A DNA stretch of 64,000 nt from Thiomicrorhabdus immobilis (GCF_021654855.1 NZ_AP024202.1:1798001-1862000), one strand, 5' to 3'. Positions 18,183 through 27,488 are shown, counted from the stretch's first letter. Notes: a model not told the origin generated them from the sequence alone. Translations and numbers: made by a program.

Positions 18183-19570
18183 TACGCCTGTTCTCCTTGT
18201 TCCTGCCAATTTTTAGAGACTTGTCCAATATCACCCGCTCCCATCACCAACAAGACATCGTTGTCCTGCAAGACATCGCCAGCGATGGTGTTTAACTGTT
18301 CAAAGCTATCGGCATAAAAACCATTCCCACCACGAATTCTGAGAGCTTGCAATAAGGCTTTGGAATCAAACATCGGCAAAGGGGTTTCACCGGCCGCATA
18401 CACGTCGAGCAGGATGACCAAATCAGGGCCTAATAAAGCTTGGACAAAATCATCAAACAGATCACGGGTACGGGTGTAGCGATGAGGCTGAAAAACCAAA
18501 ACTAAACGTTGGTCAGGAAAAGCTTCTTTTGCTGTCGCAATAGTCGCTTCCAGCTCGGTGGGATGATGCCCATAGTCATCAACCAAGGTGACGTTATGAA
18601 CGCCAATAGTGCGATTTGGGTATACCTCGAATCGACGCCCCACTCCGCCGAATTCCGCTAACGCTTGCTGAATGGCTTCTACGGAAACATCCAACTCAAG
18701 CCCAACCGAAATCGCCGCCAAGGCATTCAATACATTGTGTCTACCAGGAGCATTCAAAGTCACATCAAAACTTAATTCACGACCGACCAACACTTGGAAC
18801 TGCATGGTTAGACCTTTTGCCTGAACATTGATTGCGCGTACATCGGCAATTTCGGAAAAACCATAGGTCAGAATTTTACGTGACAGCTTAGGCAGAATCT
18901 TTTGAATATTCTCATCATCGATACACATGATCGCCATACCGTAAAAAGGCAGGCGATGGATGAATTCGATAAAGGTGTTTTCTAGATTCTGATAGTCACC
19001 TTGATAGGTTTCCATATGATCTTCATCGATGTTGGTCACCACAGACATCATCGGCGAAAGATGTAAAAATGAAGCGTCCGATTCATCCGCTTCGGCAACT
19101 AAATAATGGCTTGAACCTAGACGTGCATTCGACCCGACCTGGTTAAGCTTGCCGCCGATGACAAAAGTAGGGTCAACCCCGCCTTGAGTCAACACCGCTG
19201 CAGCCAAACTGGTCGTGGTGGTTTTACCGTGGGTACCGGCAATGGCGATACCAAAACGCATACGCATCAGTTCAGCCAACATTTCTGCACGCGGAATCAC
19301 TGGTACACGAGCGGTTCTCGCCCAATCCACTTCAGGGTTACCAGGACCAATGGCAGTGGAAACCACCACCACATCGGTATTTTTGACATGCTCAGCGGCA
19401 TGACCAAGTTGAATCAAAGCACCTAAAGATTCTAAACGAGCAACCGTTGGGTTATGTTTTAAATCCGAACCTGAAACCACATAACCGAGGTTTAAACATA
19501 CCTCAGCGATACCGGCCATTCCGACCCCACCGATTCCCACAAAATGAATCTGTTTAACTTGTTCTTTCAT
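18182..19570 (-). CDS. murC: UDP-N-acetylmuramate--L-alanine ligase
   Basis: This ligase adds the first residue (L-Ala) of the stem peptide. 462 aa, standard for Mur ligases. Motifs: HFVGIGGVGMAGIAEV (N-terminal UDP-sugar domain), AGTHGKTTTTSLAA (ATP P-loop), EADESDASFLHLSP, NIDEDHMETYQGD and DDYGHHPTELEATI plus FQPHRYTRTRDLFDDF in the C-terminal domain. It leads the second, smaller dcw block murC-ddl-ftsQ-ftsA. It is separated from murG, its usual upstream neighbour, by about 17.8 kb of other genes, so it needs its own promoter, probably in 19571-19736. Confidence 0.97.
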   Translation of the reverse strand: MKEQVKQIHFVGIGGVGMAGIAEVCLNLGYVVSGSDLKHNPTVARLESLGALIQLGHAAEHVKNTDVVVVSTAIGPGNPEVDWARTARVPVIPRAEMLAELMRMRFGIAIAGTHGKTTTTSLAAAVLTQGGVDPTFVIGGKLNQVGSNARLGSSHYLVAEADESDASFLHLSPMMSVVTNIDEDHMETYQGDYQNLENTFIEFIHRLPFYGMAIMCIDDENIQKILPKLSRKILTYGFSEIADVRAINVQAKGLTMQFQVLVGRELSFDVTLNAPGRHNVLNALAAISVGLELDVSVEAIQQALAEFGGVGRRFEVYPNRTIGVHNVTLVDDYGHHPTELEATIATAKEAFPDQRLVLVFQPHRYTRTRDLFDDFVQALLGPDLVILLDVYAAGETPLPMFDSKALLQALRIRGGNGFYADSFEQLNTIAGDVLQDNDVLLVMGAGDIGQVSKNWQEQGEQA

Positions 19571-19700
19571 TCAGCTGACTTTCTACAATTTGAATTTTAA
19601 ATATGCGACATATCATACAATGAATCACGTAATAACAAGAAAAATTATATGTAAAAAATTGACGTAATTTAAAACCAAAAAACTCGAAAAATAAAAACCC

Positions 19701-19712
19701 GACAGGCCTGGT
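19701..19712. repeat. Iterated palindrome, 10 of 12 match (murC upstream region)
   Basis: GACAGGCCTGGT lies in the 166-bp gap between murC and the 123-aa hypothetical gene. On the minus strand it is followed by a T-rich run, so it may help terminate the hypothetical gene. Confidence 0.5.
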
Positions 19713-19736
19713 AACCAACCATTGGAAAACCTTTTA

Positions 19737-20108
19737 TTACTGTAAAATGGTTGGCATATCTGTGGTTGAAGAGTTGTTATCTTCACTATCTAATTGATTG
19801 GATTGAAAATCAGGCTGTGCAACGGGTTGAGGGACAACCCAAAAATACTGCCCTAAAACAGCGGCTAATTCAGAGGGTTTTTGATAGGGATTGGTGATTT
19901 CAATGGAGCCTTGGGATACAAGAGTAATTGAACCCTGTTGAATGGCCGCATCGAGTTTATGTTTGATAAATTCGACATTCTCACCTTGCAAAATCCCCTC
20001 ATCCGAATTCCACCACAACAACATCGTTGGGTATTCGGATTCAAAGTTCGGCAATGGAACCAATTCGAGACGAATCCACTGGAGTGGTTTACTGTTTTCT
20101 GTATTCAT
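19737..20108 (-). CDS. Hypothetical protein
   Basis: A 123-aa acidic, soluble-looking protein that I do not recognise. It has no signal peptide, membrane segment or metal motif. It begins MNTENSKPLQWIRLELVPLP, has Trp-rich MLLWWNSDEG in the middle and a low-complexity Gln/Asn/Ser tail. The ATG at 20108 is preferred over a TTG at 20126; neither has a clear ribosome site. It lies on the same strand as sufBCDS and after them, but a hairpin with the iterated palindrome (20159-20184) separates it from sufS, so operon membership is uncertain. Confidence 0.6.
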   Translation of the reverse strand: MNTENSKPLQWIRLELVPLPNFESEYPTMLLWWNSDEGILQGENVEFIKHKLDAAIQQGSITLVSQGSIEITNPYQKPSELAAVLGQYFWVVPQPVAQPDFQSNQLDSEDNNSSTTDMPTILQ

Positions 20109-20158
20109 AAAAACAATATGCCACAAAAAACCATAAAAATAACTAAAAAAAGGAATTT

Positions 20159-20184
20159 AAAAGCTACCAGGCCTGGTAACTTTT
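20159..20184 (-). terminator. Terminator-like palindrome after sufS, contains an exact ACCAGGCCTGGT
   Basis: A 26-bp palindrome with one mismatched pair: AAAAGCTACCAGG / CCTGGTAACTTTT. The exact 12-mer is at 20166-20177. It is 65 bp past the sufS stop on the minus strand and ends in TTTT. A modest terminator, and one of four using the repeat as its stem. Confidence 0.6.
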
Positions 20185-20248
20185 TAAGTTGAAGATTCTG
20201 AATTGAGAATATTGGGTTCAACTATCTGCAGAATTTGTGACAAGATTT

Positions 20249-21493
20249 TTATAAAAGCATCTCTTTGGCATCATTAATCGAGGCGATTAAACGATCGATA
20301 TCCTCAAAATTATTATAGGCACCAAAAGAGGCACGAATTGTCGCCGGCACATTAAAATGCTGCATCACCGGCATCGCACAGTGGTGGCTTGCCCTTACCG
20401 CAATCCCATCCTGATCCATTAAAGTGGCCATATCATGCGGATGCACACCGTCCAACACAAATGAAATCACTCCACCTTTATTCTCGGCTTGACCGATAAT
20501 CCTTAAACCATCGATTTGTGACAACTGTTCAGTCGCATATTCCAAAAGCGCATGTTCATGCCTGGCAAGATTATCCAAACCCACTTCATTTAAAAAATCG
20601 ATTGCGGCAGCCAAACCGATCGCCCCAGAAATATGCGGTGTTCCGGCTTCAAACTTATACGGCAAGACGTTATATTCCGTCTTATCGAAACTCACCGAAT
20701 AAATCATGTCTCCACCACCTTGGTAAGGAGCCATTTTCTCTAATAACGCCTCTTTGGCATAGAGCACACCGATACCGGTCGGGCCGTACATTTTGTGCCC
20801 CGAAAAGGCATAAAAGTCACAATCCAGATCTTGCACATCCACCGACATATGCGGTGTAGCCTGTGCGCCATCCACCATGATTTTAGCGCCAACGGAATGA
20901 GCTATCTCAGCCATCTCTTTTACCGGATTAATCGTACCCAAAGCGTTTGACATATGGGTAACGGAAACCATTTTGGTTTTTTCAGAAACCAACCCTTTCA
21001 ATGCATTAAGGCAAATCTCACCCTTTTGATTCATACGTAATACGGTCAGACGAATCCCCAGCTTATCCCTAAGCAACTGCCAAGGCACAATATTCGAGTG
21101 GTGCTCCATCTCAGTGACAATCACTTCATCACCTTCGGTCAAGTTTTCTGAAACCCAACTATGTGCTACTAAATTGATTGCCTCGGTGGTACCACGAACA
21201 AACACGATTTCTTTAGTGCTTTTAGCATTTAAAAAAGTTCTGACTTTCTCACGCGCACCTTCATATTTTTCAGTGGCACGCTCACTTAAACCATAAACAC
21301 CACGGTGAACGTTGGCATTCTCTTCACGATAATATTGAGTAACGGCATCAATCACTCTTTGCGGTTTTTGCGATGTGGCCCCACTGTCCAAATAGACCAA
21401 AGGAAAGCCATTTTCCACCACCTCTAAAATCGGAAACTGAGCTCGCACCTGAGCAAAATCAACGCTATTTTTTGACATACTAATTTCTGACAT
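20249..21493 (-). CDS. sufS: Cysteine desulfurase SufS
   Basis: A PLP enzyme (414 aa, class II desulfurase) that takes sulfur from cysteine for Fe-S cluster assembly. Motifs: YLDSGATSQKP near the N-terminus, TEMEHHSNIVPW, FSGHKMYGPTGIGVLY (Schiff-base Lys), and RASHHCAMPVMQHF with the persulfide-forming Cys. Start ATG at 21493 (MSEISMSKN); an alternative ATG lies 15 bp downstream. It is last in sufB-sufC-sufD-sufS; a 134-bp AT-rich gap separates it from sufD. No SufE, SufU or SufA is encoded in the window. Confidence 0.95.
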   Translation of the reverse strand: MSEISMSKNSVDFAQVRAQFPILEVVENGFPLVYLDSGATSQKPQRVIDAVTQYYREENANVHRGVYGLSERATEKYEGAREKVRTFLNAKSTKEIVFVRGTTEAINLVAHSWVSENLTEGDEVIVTEMEHHSNIVPWQLLRDKLGIRLTVLRMNQKGEICLNALKGLVSEKTKMVSVTHMSNALGTINPVKEMAEIAHSVGAKIMVDGAQATPHMSVDVQDLDCDFYAFSGHKMYGPTGIGVLYAKEALLEKMAPYQGGGDMIYSVSFDKTEYNVLPYKFEAGTPHISGAIGLAAAIDFLNEVGLDNLARHEHALLEYATEQLSQIDGLRIIGQAENKGGVISFVLDGVHPHDMATLMDQDGIAVRASHHCAMPVMQHFNVPATIRASFGAYNNFEDIDRLIASINDAKEMLL

Positions 21494-21627
21494 ACTAAAT
21501 CCGCAAAACCTTTGATTGAATCTTTAAAGGCTTAAATAAAAACGACCAATTACTTATTCGACCTATTACCTATTAATAGCTACTTAATTAATGGCTACTT
21601 ATCAATGACTAATATTCTGTAATGAGA

Positions 21628-22965
21628 TTACTTTTGAATACTCGCTAAACCTGCCGATAGACGATTGATGACCCAATGGCGAATCGCATCATTGGCAATC
21701 ACTTCAGCAGGCTCCAATAGGAAGGCGTGGGTAATCATTTTGATTGCATCCGCTCTACGAATACCGCGTGCTTGCAGGTAGAAAATCTGGTTTTTATCAA
21801 TCTGCCCCGAAGCTGAACCATGCGAGCACTTAACATCATCAGCATAGATTTCCAGCTGAGGTTTAGTGTCCATTTTGGCGCTGTCAGATAACAATAAATT
21901 CTTATTATCCATTTGACCATCGGTTTTTTGTGCCTTTTGATCAACCCGTATCATACCGTTGAACACCCCAACCGCCTGGTCGGTCAACACATATTTATGT
22001 AATTGCTGGCTATTACCCCAAACATCGTTATGCTGGGTATCAGTGCGTGAATCAACCGTTTCTTTGTCTTTAGCTAAACAAGCGCTATTCTGCTGACTTT
22101 CAATATGCTCACCATTCATGAAAATATGATTTTGGTGACGGGAAAGTTGACTGCCGGCCGAACCATAGAAAGTCATACATGAGCTATTGTCAGCTTGATA
22201 GATAAACTGGTTATTGAAATAGAACGCATTATCACTCTGCTCTTGCATAACAACCTGTTTAAAACGCGCGCTTTTTGCCATATTGACTTCCGTCACCACA
22301 TTGGTACAAGAGGCCGCTTGATTGCTTTCTGTCAACGATTCAAGCGAGACAAAACGCTCAACCAGAGTCAACTCGGCATTTTCGGCCAAATCAATACGAT
22401 TACGCACATTGCACATGTGATTGCTGCCGGTTTGAATATTCAATACAAATAGCGGCAGGTCGGAATAGGCATTCGCCCCGACTTGCAAATAAAAACCATC
22501 CGCTAACAGCAAGCTGTTTAAAACACCAAATGGCTCTTTGGTAATGTGCTTTTCGCGATCAAAGAGAGCCTCGGTATCACCGGCTATATCATAAGCTTCT
22601 CTCAATGACTCAAAGGTCAAGCCTTTAGGCAAGGCGTCTAAATCATCCGACAGGCTCTCATTAAACCAACCATCAACAAACACCACCATGGTCACCGCAA
22701 AATCAGGCATGAACTGACGAACCTGTTCACTAGTGACTTTATTCGCCTGTTTTACCGCAAAATGATTTTGCACAAAACCGGTTAAACGAGTGTACTGCCA
22801 ATCCTCGTCACGCTGTGTAGGAAAGGCTTGTTGCTGCAATAAAGCCTGAGCTTGCTGACGAATTTGCTTTAAAGTCGGGTTATCGCAAGTTTGATTCAAC
22901 TTTTCAGACTCAGCAATATAATGAGCTACCGCTTGCTTAGCTACGGGAGATATTTTTCTTTGCAT
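21628..22965 (-). CDS. sufD: Fe-S cluster assembly protein SufD
   Basis: A scaffold partner in the SufBC2D complex (445 aa). The N-terminal part is helical (AVAHYIAESEKLNQ, QRDEDWQYTRLTGFV), then a long right-handed beta-helix, and the conserved end DVKCSHGSASGQIDKNQIFYLQARGI with the His used in cluster assembly. This C-terminal signature is shared with SufB but the protein lacks SufB's extra cysteines. It is 18 bp downstream of sufC and likely translated with it. Confidence 0.94.
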   Translation of the reverse strand: MQRKISPVAKQAVAHYIAESEKLNQTCDNPTLKQIRQQAQALLQQQAFPTQRDEDWQYTRLTGFVQNHFAVKQANKVTSEQVRQFMPDFAVTMVVFVDGWFNESLSDDLDALPKGLTFESLREAYDIAGDTEALFDREKHITKEPFGVLNSLLLADGFYLQVGANAYSDLPLFVLNIQTGSNHMCNVRNRIDLAENAELTLVERFVSLESLTESNQAASCTNVVTEVNMAKSARFKQVVMQEQSDNAFYFNNQFIYQADNSSCMTFYGSAGSQLSRHQNHIFMNGEHIESQQNSACLAKDKETVDSRTDTQHNDVWGNSQQLHKYVLTDQAVGVFNGMIRVDQKAQKTDGQMDNKNLLLSDSAKMDTKPQLEIYADDVKCSHGSASGQIDKNQIFYLQARGIRRADAIKMITHAFLLEPAEVIANDAIRHWVINRLSAGLASIQK

Positions 22966-22983
22966 TATAATTCCGCTTTTGTC

Positions 22984-23754
22984 TTAATCGTTTGGATTTT
23001 GATTCTGATATTGTTTGATGATTTCGTCGTAACCGTTTTCTTCAAGTTCATGCACCAGTTCAAAACCGCCTGATTTGACGATTTTACCGTTATATAGAAC
23101 ATGCACGTGATCCGGTTTAATGTAATCCAAAAGACGCTGATAATGCGTTACCACGATAAAACTACGCTCTGGTGAACGAAGTGCGTTAACCCCGTTTGCC
23201 ACGACACGTAACGCATCGATATCAAGTCCAGAATCGGTCTCATCAAGAATACAAAGTTTAGGTTCTAGCAATGCCATTTGAAAGATGTCGTTACGCTTTT
23301 TCTCGCCACCCGAGAAGCCGACATTGACCGAACGCTCAAGCAAATCAGCACGCATATCCAACAGCTCGATTTTCGCTTTAGCGAACTCATCGAAATCGAA
23401 CATATCCAAAGCGGGTAAACCGCGTTCTTCACGCACTGCATTTAAGGCCGTTTGCATAAACAACTTATTGCTGACACCTGGGATTTCCACCGGGTATTGG
23501 AATGCTAAAAACACACCTTTACGCGCACGGTCTTCCGCATCAAGCTCTAATAAATCTTCACCATCAAATTCGGCTGAGCCCCCGGTCACTTCATAATCAT
23601 CTCGACCTGAAAGCACATTTGCCAAGGTACTTTTACCGGCACCGTTTGGCCCCATGATTGCATGGACTTCACCTGACTTAACTTCTAGGTTTAAGCCCTT
23701 AAGAATTTGTTTATCATCGATTTCAGCTTGTAGGTTTTCTACTTTTAATAACAT
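22984..23754 (-). CDS. sufC: Fe-S cluster assembly ATPase SufC
   Basis: An ABC-type ATPase without membrane partner (256 aa) that powers the SufBC2D scaffold. Walker A is GPNGAGKSTLANVLSG, Q-loop in FLAFQYPVEIPGVS, signature NVGFSGGEKKRNDIF, Walker B LCILDETDSGLDIDAL and switch His in VVTHYQRLLDYI. The GEKKRN and DETDSGLDI variants are diagnostic for SufC over ordinary ABC transporters. It sits between sufB and sufD. Confidence 0.97.
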   Translation of the reverse strand: MLLKVENLQAEIDDKQILKGLNLEVKSGEVHAIMGPNGAGKSTLANVLSGRDDYEVTGGSAEFDGEDLLELDAEDRARKGVFLAFQYPVEIPGVSNKLFMQTALNAVREERGLPALDMFDFDEFAKAKIELLDMRADLLERSVNVGFSGGEKKRNDIFQMALLEPKLCILDETDSGLDIDALRVVANGVNALRSPERSFIVVTHYQRLLDYIKPDHVHVLYNGKIVKSGGFELVHELEENGYDEIIKQYQNQNPND

Positions 23755-23844
23755 GATTTTTTACTTTTTTTAATTAATCTGGTTTGTACTATTCTGTGTA
23801 TTGCGATGTTTTGACAACTCCATATTGGCGTTTATCTCGCTAAT

Positions 23845-25359
23845 TTATCCAACAGAACCTTCTAAACTAATGGCCAACAACTCTTCAGCTTCTTGCGCAA
23901 ACTCTAATGGCAGTTCACTGAACACTTCTTTACAGAAACCATTCACAATCATTGAAATTGCATCTTGCTCACTAATACCGCGTTGTTTGCAATAAAACAG
24001 CTGATCTTCACCGATACGAGAAGTGGTCGCTTCGTGTTCAACCTGAGCGGTTGGATTTTCCACTTCTATATACGGAAAAGTATGTGCACCACACTGATCG
24101 CCTATCAGCATCGAATCACACTGGGTAAAGTTACGCGCCCCTTCGGCACTAGGCAAAATCTTCACCAAACCACGGTAAGTGTTATCACTTTTACCGGCAG
24201 ACAAGCCTTTTGAAATAATGGTGCTGCGGGTGTTTTTACCGATATGAATCATTTTGGTTCCGGTATCCGCCTGCTGTCTACGATTGGTTAAGGCTACCGA
24301 GTAGAACTCACCAATCGAATTATCCCCTTTCAAAATACAACTTGGGTATTTCCAGGTAATCGCTGAACCGGTTTCCGCTTGAGTCCAAGACAATTTAGAA
24401 TTCTTACCTTCGCAAATTCCGCGTTTGGTAACAAAATTCAGAATCCCGCCTGTGCAGTCATCATCCCCCGGATACCAGTTTTGTACCGTTGAATACTTCA
24501 CTTCGGCATCTTCGTGAACAATCACCTCTACCACCGCCGCATGCAACTGGTAGGTATCACGAACCGGTGCAGAACAACCTTCAAGATAACTGACATAACT
24601 GCCTTTATCGGCAATTAAAATCGTTCTTTCAAACTGGCCGGTTTTGGCTTCGTTGATACGGAAATAGGTTGATAGGTCGATCGGGCAACGCACTCCTTCA
24701 GGGATATACACAAAAGTACCATCTGAAGCCACAGCTGAGTTCAATGCCGCAAAGTAGTTGTCATGATGCGGCACCACTGTACCGATGTACTGCTGAACCA
24801 TTTCGGGATAATCTTGAACCGCTTCTGAAAATGAACAGAAAATGATACCCAACTCGGCTAAGTCTTCTCGCTTGGTGGTCGAAACAGAAATCGAATCAAA
24901 AATCGCATCCACCGCCACATTGGCATCATCGCCCATAATAGGTACACCCAACTCGGCAAACGCTTTGGCGACTTCAGGATCGATTTCAGGTTCTGCGTTT
25001 TCGTCAGTGCTACAAGTGCCGGCACATGAACCACACTCTGGCGCCGAGTAATAACTATAATCTTGATAGTCTAACGGAGTGTATTCCGCTTTCGCCCAAT
25101 GCGGCTCTTCTAGGGTTTTCCAGTGTGCGAAAGCTTTTAATCTAAAGTCTAACATCCACTCCGGCTCATTCTTTTTCGCAGAAATCGCACGAACAACGTC
25201 TTCATTCAGCCCTTTTGCAAAAGTTTCAACGTTAGTCGTGGTTACAAACCCCTCTTTATAGTGCTTGTTTTTAGAAAGCAGATCATCAATCTCTTGATAT
25301 TGACTGCCTTCTTGCACATTTTGTGGTTGTAATTCTGTTATTTTTGCTGCTTCAGCCAT
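23845..25359 (-). CDS. sufB: Fe-S cluster assembly protein SufB
   Basis: The main scaffold subunit (504 aa) on which the nascent Fe-S cluster is built. Seen: [18 protein letters not shown] at the N-terminus, the cysteine-bearing CGSCAGTC segment, [56 protein letters not shown] and the closing [25 protein letters not shown]. It is the first gene of sufBCDS. Its promoter overlaps an IscR-like dyad (25382-25420). No iscR or sufR gene precedes it. Confidence 0.97.
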   Translation of the reverse strand: MAEAAKITELQPQNVQEGSQYQEIDDLLSKNKHYKEGFVTTTNVETFAKGLNEDVVRAISAKKNEPEWMLDFRLKAFAHWKTLEEPHWAKAEYTPLDYQDYSYYSAPECGSCAGTCSTDENAEPEIDPEVAKAFAELGVPIMGDDANVAVDAIFDSISVSTTKREDLAELGIIFCSFSEAVQDYPEMVQQYIGTVVPHHDNYFAALNSAVASDGTFVYIPEGVRCPIDLSTYFRINEAKTGQFERTILIADKGSYVSYLEGCSAPVRDTYQLHAAVVEVIVHEDAEVKYSTVQNWYPGDDDCTGGILNFVTKRGICEGKNSKLSWTQAETGSAITWKYPSCILKGDNSIGEFYSVALTNRRQQADTGTKMIHIGKNTRSTIISKGLSAGKSDNTYRGLVKILPSAEGARNFTQCDSMLIGDQCGAHTFPYIEVENPTAQVEHEATTSRIGEDQLFYCKQRGISEQDAISMIVNGFCKEVFSELPLEFAQEAEELLAISLEGSVG

Positions 25360-25381
25360 GGTTTTTTAACGCTCAATTTTA

Positions 25382-25420
25382 ATTTCTGAGTATTTTAGTA
25401 GGTTATTAATAAAATGTCTA
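25382..25420 (-). promoter_or_regulatory. sufB promoter with IscR type-1-like operator
   Basis: On the minus strand TAGACA (25415-25420) and TAAAAT (25392-25397) are separated by exactly 17 bp, a good sigma-70 promoter. The -10 lies inside the 25-bp segment 25382-25406, which matches about 20 of 25 positions of the IscR type-1 consensus as I remember it and shares TATTTTA.TAGGTTAT with the site in front of grxD. Overlap with the -10 predicts repression when clusters are plentiful. Confidence 0.6.
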
Positions 25421-25483
25421 TGGGTTTTACATTAAAGAATCTTAATATATCCAGATCATGAAGGAGTTGTTTTTGGGGTGATT

Positions 25484-26302
25484 TCAGACTTTGGCCGCAT
25501 CAATTAGCTGTTTCAACCAGGCCTGGTCAAGTCCAATCCCACTAATCTCGACCTTACCCAAACCTTGCTCTGTTTCGGCGGCATAGGTATCCCAACGATA
25601 AGGAGTTCCCTCTATGACAACCAAATTGGCGTATTCCAAAGTCCTTACAATAGCCTTGACCCGGGTAATCCGCATCGCAAGGTTATGGCGAGAAGAGTCC
25701 AGCCCCATCAAAAGATGATCCAATACAACTCGGTCAACGTCAAACTGATAACTTGCTGATTGTTGATATAAAGCCGCTTCCTGCTGGTTCAGTTTATCAA
25801 ATTGAAGACCATCCATTTGAATGCTGGCAAAACCTGAAAACGAAACCGGTAAAAGCTGATTCATCAGACGGACAATTGGTTTTTTGGCATTAGATGAATG
25901 ATTTTTGACCCACTGCCCCCACCAGGCCTGCTCATCTAAAGATGCCGCTTCTGTAAAGGTGAACACCACTCCGTCGGCAATAGCCAAAAGTCGACTTAAG
26001 TGCTCTTCAAGCCATTCGAAACCAGTAGCGGGTAATACCGAACGTACATCGATCACACACCAAAAAGATTGGGTATCCTGTTGATCACCTTGCTTGATCG
26101 GCAAATTCAAAAAATCTTGCCATTCCAAACAACCAGGCCTGTTGAAAGCTAAAACCGAACCCTCCAACTGACAATCAGTACTAGCAAGCAAATGACAACC
26201 GAACTGTTGTTGCAAAGCAGCGGCCACATGGGACTTCCCTGAACCCGGCAACCCAAGCAATACAATATTTTGCACATCAATCGGCTTATCTAACTGAGCC
26301 AT
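25484..26302 (-). CDS. P-loop NTPase of unknown function next to znuA
   Basis: A 272-aa cytosolic protein with a Walker A motif GLPGSGKSHVAAAL near residues 17-30 and a C-terminal part (MRITRVKAIVRT...GTPYRWDTYA) that vaguely recalls the C-terminal domain of CobW-type metal GTPases. The CxCC metal motif of that family is absent, and I do not recognise a firm family. It is 26 bp downstream of znuA on the same strand with a good ribosome site (AAGGAT), so it is probably co-expressed with zinc uptake. A role in zinc handling is inference only. It holds three copies of the iterated palindrome, the densest spot in the window. Confidence 0.75.
   Translation of the reverse strand: MAQLDKPIDVQNIVLLGLPGSGKSHVAAALQQQFGCHLLASTDCQLEGSVLAFNRPGCLEWQDFLNLPIKQGDQQDTQSFWCVIDVRSVLPATGFEWLEEHLSRLLAIADGVVFTFTEAASLDEQAWWGQWVKNHSSNAKKPIVRLMNQLLPVSFSGFASIQMDGLQFDKLNQQEAALYQQSASYQFDVDRVVLDHLLMGLDSSRHNLAMRITRVKAIVRTLEYANLVVIEGTPYRWDTYAAETEQGLGKVEISGIGLDQAWLKQLIDAAKV
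25516..25527. repeat. Iterated palindrome ACCAGGCCTGGT, exact copy (P-loop gene)
   Basis: Exact copy; encodes D-Q-A-W near the C-terminus of the P-loop protein. Confidence 0.85.
25921..25932. repeat. Iterated palindrome, 11 of 12 match (P-loop gene)
   Basis: ACCAGGCCTGCT; encodes E-Q-A-W on the coding strand. Confidence 0.7.
26132..26143. repeat. Iterated palindrome, 11 of 12 match (P-loop gene)
   Basis: ACCAGGCCTGTT; encodes N-R-P-G, a different reading frame from the two other copies in this gene. Confidence 0.7.
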
Positions 26303-26328
26303 TTAAAAATCCTTAAAACCAATAAAAC

Positions 26329-27408
26329 CTAATTTTCAACCTGCAAACACGCTGTAAAACCTTCACTCAACTTCAGCATAAACTGGTCATAAAACATAAA
26401 GTCCTGTTGCTGTTTTTGCTGAAACGCCTTACTCACAACCCCCATTGGATCCAAGCTACCGACCTTCACATCCAAACCTTTAACCACCGCCAATACACGT
26501 CTTTCAGGAAACTGAGGCTCTTTAAAAACACACTTGACCCCACCCTCTTTAATTCTAGCGCGAAGTTCAGCCACTCTTTTTAAGCTTGGCGATACCGATG
26601 GATTAAGCTGAATGGAACCGACCCCATTAAGTTGATACTGTTTTTCAAAATATTGATAAGCATCATGCAGAACCATAAAAGGCTCATTTTTAACTGCCTG
26701 AAGCTGATTTTGCACAACCTCATTGCTCTGTCTAAGTTGATTTAACCAGGCCTGGGTTCTTTGCTGAATCAGCTGGGCATGATCAGGCTGCATTTGTTGC
26801 AACTGTTTAGAAACCGATTCAATCAATAGAAGCGTATTCTTGAAGGACATCCACAAATGCCCATCCATTCTCTGCTCATGCGGGTGCTCATCAACATGAT
26901 GGTCGCGCTCTTCACCCTTTTCTTCACCCTTTTCTTCAGCATGCACCTCGGCATGAGTATGCTCATGCTTGGTTTCCCACAAACCACCCTGCCTAACCGG
27001 ATACTCTTCAATCCCGGGTAAATGTTTTAAATTCAATTCAGCCGTATGGAGATTGGCCAAAGGTTTTTGCATCCAACTGTCGACAGGGCTGCCAACCCAA
27101 ACAATCAAATCGCTGTTTTGTAAGTTTCTTAAATGCGATGGTTTAAGTTGAAAACCATGCGGACTTGCACCTGGCTTTAGGATGACTTCAACCCGGTCTT
27201 CATCACCAAGCAAAGGGGCAATCATGCCCGCCAAAGGGGGAATGGATACGGTAATGGTTACCGCATAACTGGATGCGGCATAAGACATAATCGAAAAAGA
27301 CAAAAACACATAACCAGCGTTGGCTAACCTAACGCTCGGCAACCGGCTAATCGCTAGATTAAATTCTTTTCGTACTTTATGGATTAAACTCGATAAAATA
27401 TTCCACAT
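26329..27408 (-). CDS. znuA: Zinc ABC transporter substrate-binding protein
   Basis: A periplasmic cluster A-I zinc-binding protein (359 aa) with an N-terminal hydrophobic signal (AGYVFLSFSIMSYAASSYA). Metal-ligand regions: GASPHGFQLKPSHL (first His), DGHLWMSFKN (second His) after a His/Glu-rich loop (HEHTHAEVHAEEKGEEK..., about residues 147-180), and VLHDAYQYFEKQY (third His), with the C-terminal Cys/Asp region. The acidic His-rich loop is typical of zinc-specific members. It is divergent from znuCB across 80 bp. I could not see a clear Zur box there. Ribosome site GGAAA. Confidence 0.93.
   Translation of the reverse strand: MWNILSSLIHKVRKEFNLAISRLPSVRLANAGYVFLSFSIMSYAASSYAVTITVSIPPLAGMIAPLLGDEDRVEVILKPGASPHGFQLKPSHLRNLQNSDLIVWVGSPVDSWMQKPLANLHTAELNLKHLPGIEEYPVRQGGLWETKHEHTHAEVHAEEKGEEKGEERDHHVDEHPHEQRMDGHLWMSFKNTLLLIESVSKQLQQMQPDHAQLIQQRTQAWLNQLRQSNEVVQNQLQAVKNEPFMVLHDAYQYFEKQYQLNGVGSIQLNPSVSPSLKRVAELRARIKEGGVKCVFKEPQFPERRVLAVVKGLDVKVGSLDPMGVVSKAFQQKQQQDFMFYDQFMLKLSEGFTACLQVEN
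26745..26756. repeat. Iterated palindrome, 11 of 12 match (in znuA)
   Basis: ACCAGGCCTGGG; encodes T-Q-A-W on the coding strand. Confidence 0.7.
26911..26934. repeat. 12-bp tandem repeat in the znuA His/Glu loop
   Basis: TTCACCCTTTTC occurs twice in perfect tandem plus a 4-base start of a third unit; on the coding strand it gives the EEKG-EEKG run of the metal-binding loop. A likely slippage site for loop length change. Confidence 0.8.
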
Positions 27409-27488
27409 ATTTATTTCCTTGCCTTTCGCTAAATTCAGGCAAATTTAGGCAAAATTATTGACTCATTTATTTAAAGGCTTTATCCCGC

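Noticed and set aside
27409-27488. Zur box between znuA and znuC
   Set aside because: I looked for the E. coli-type dyad (GTTATA..TATAAC) and found no acceptable match; Zur control is likely from function but not shown by sequence.
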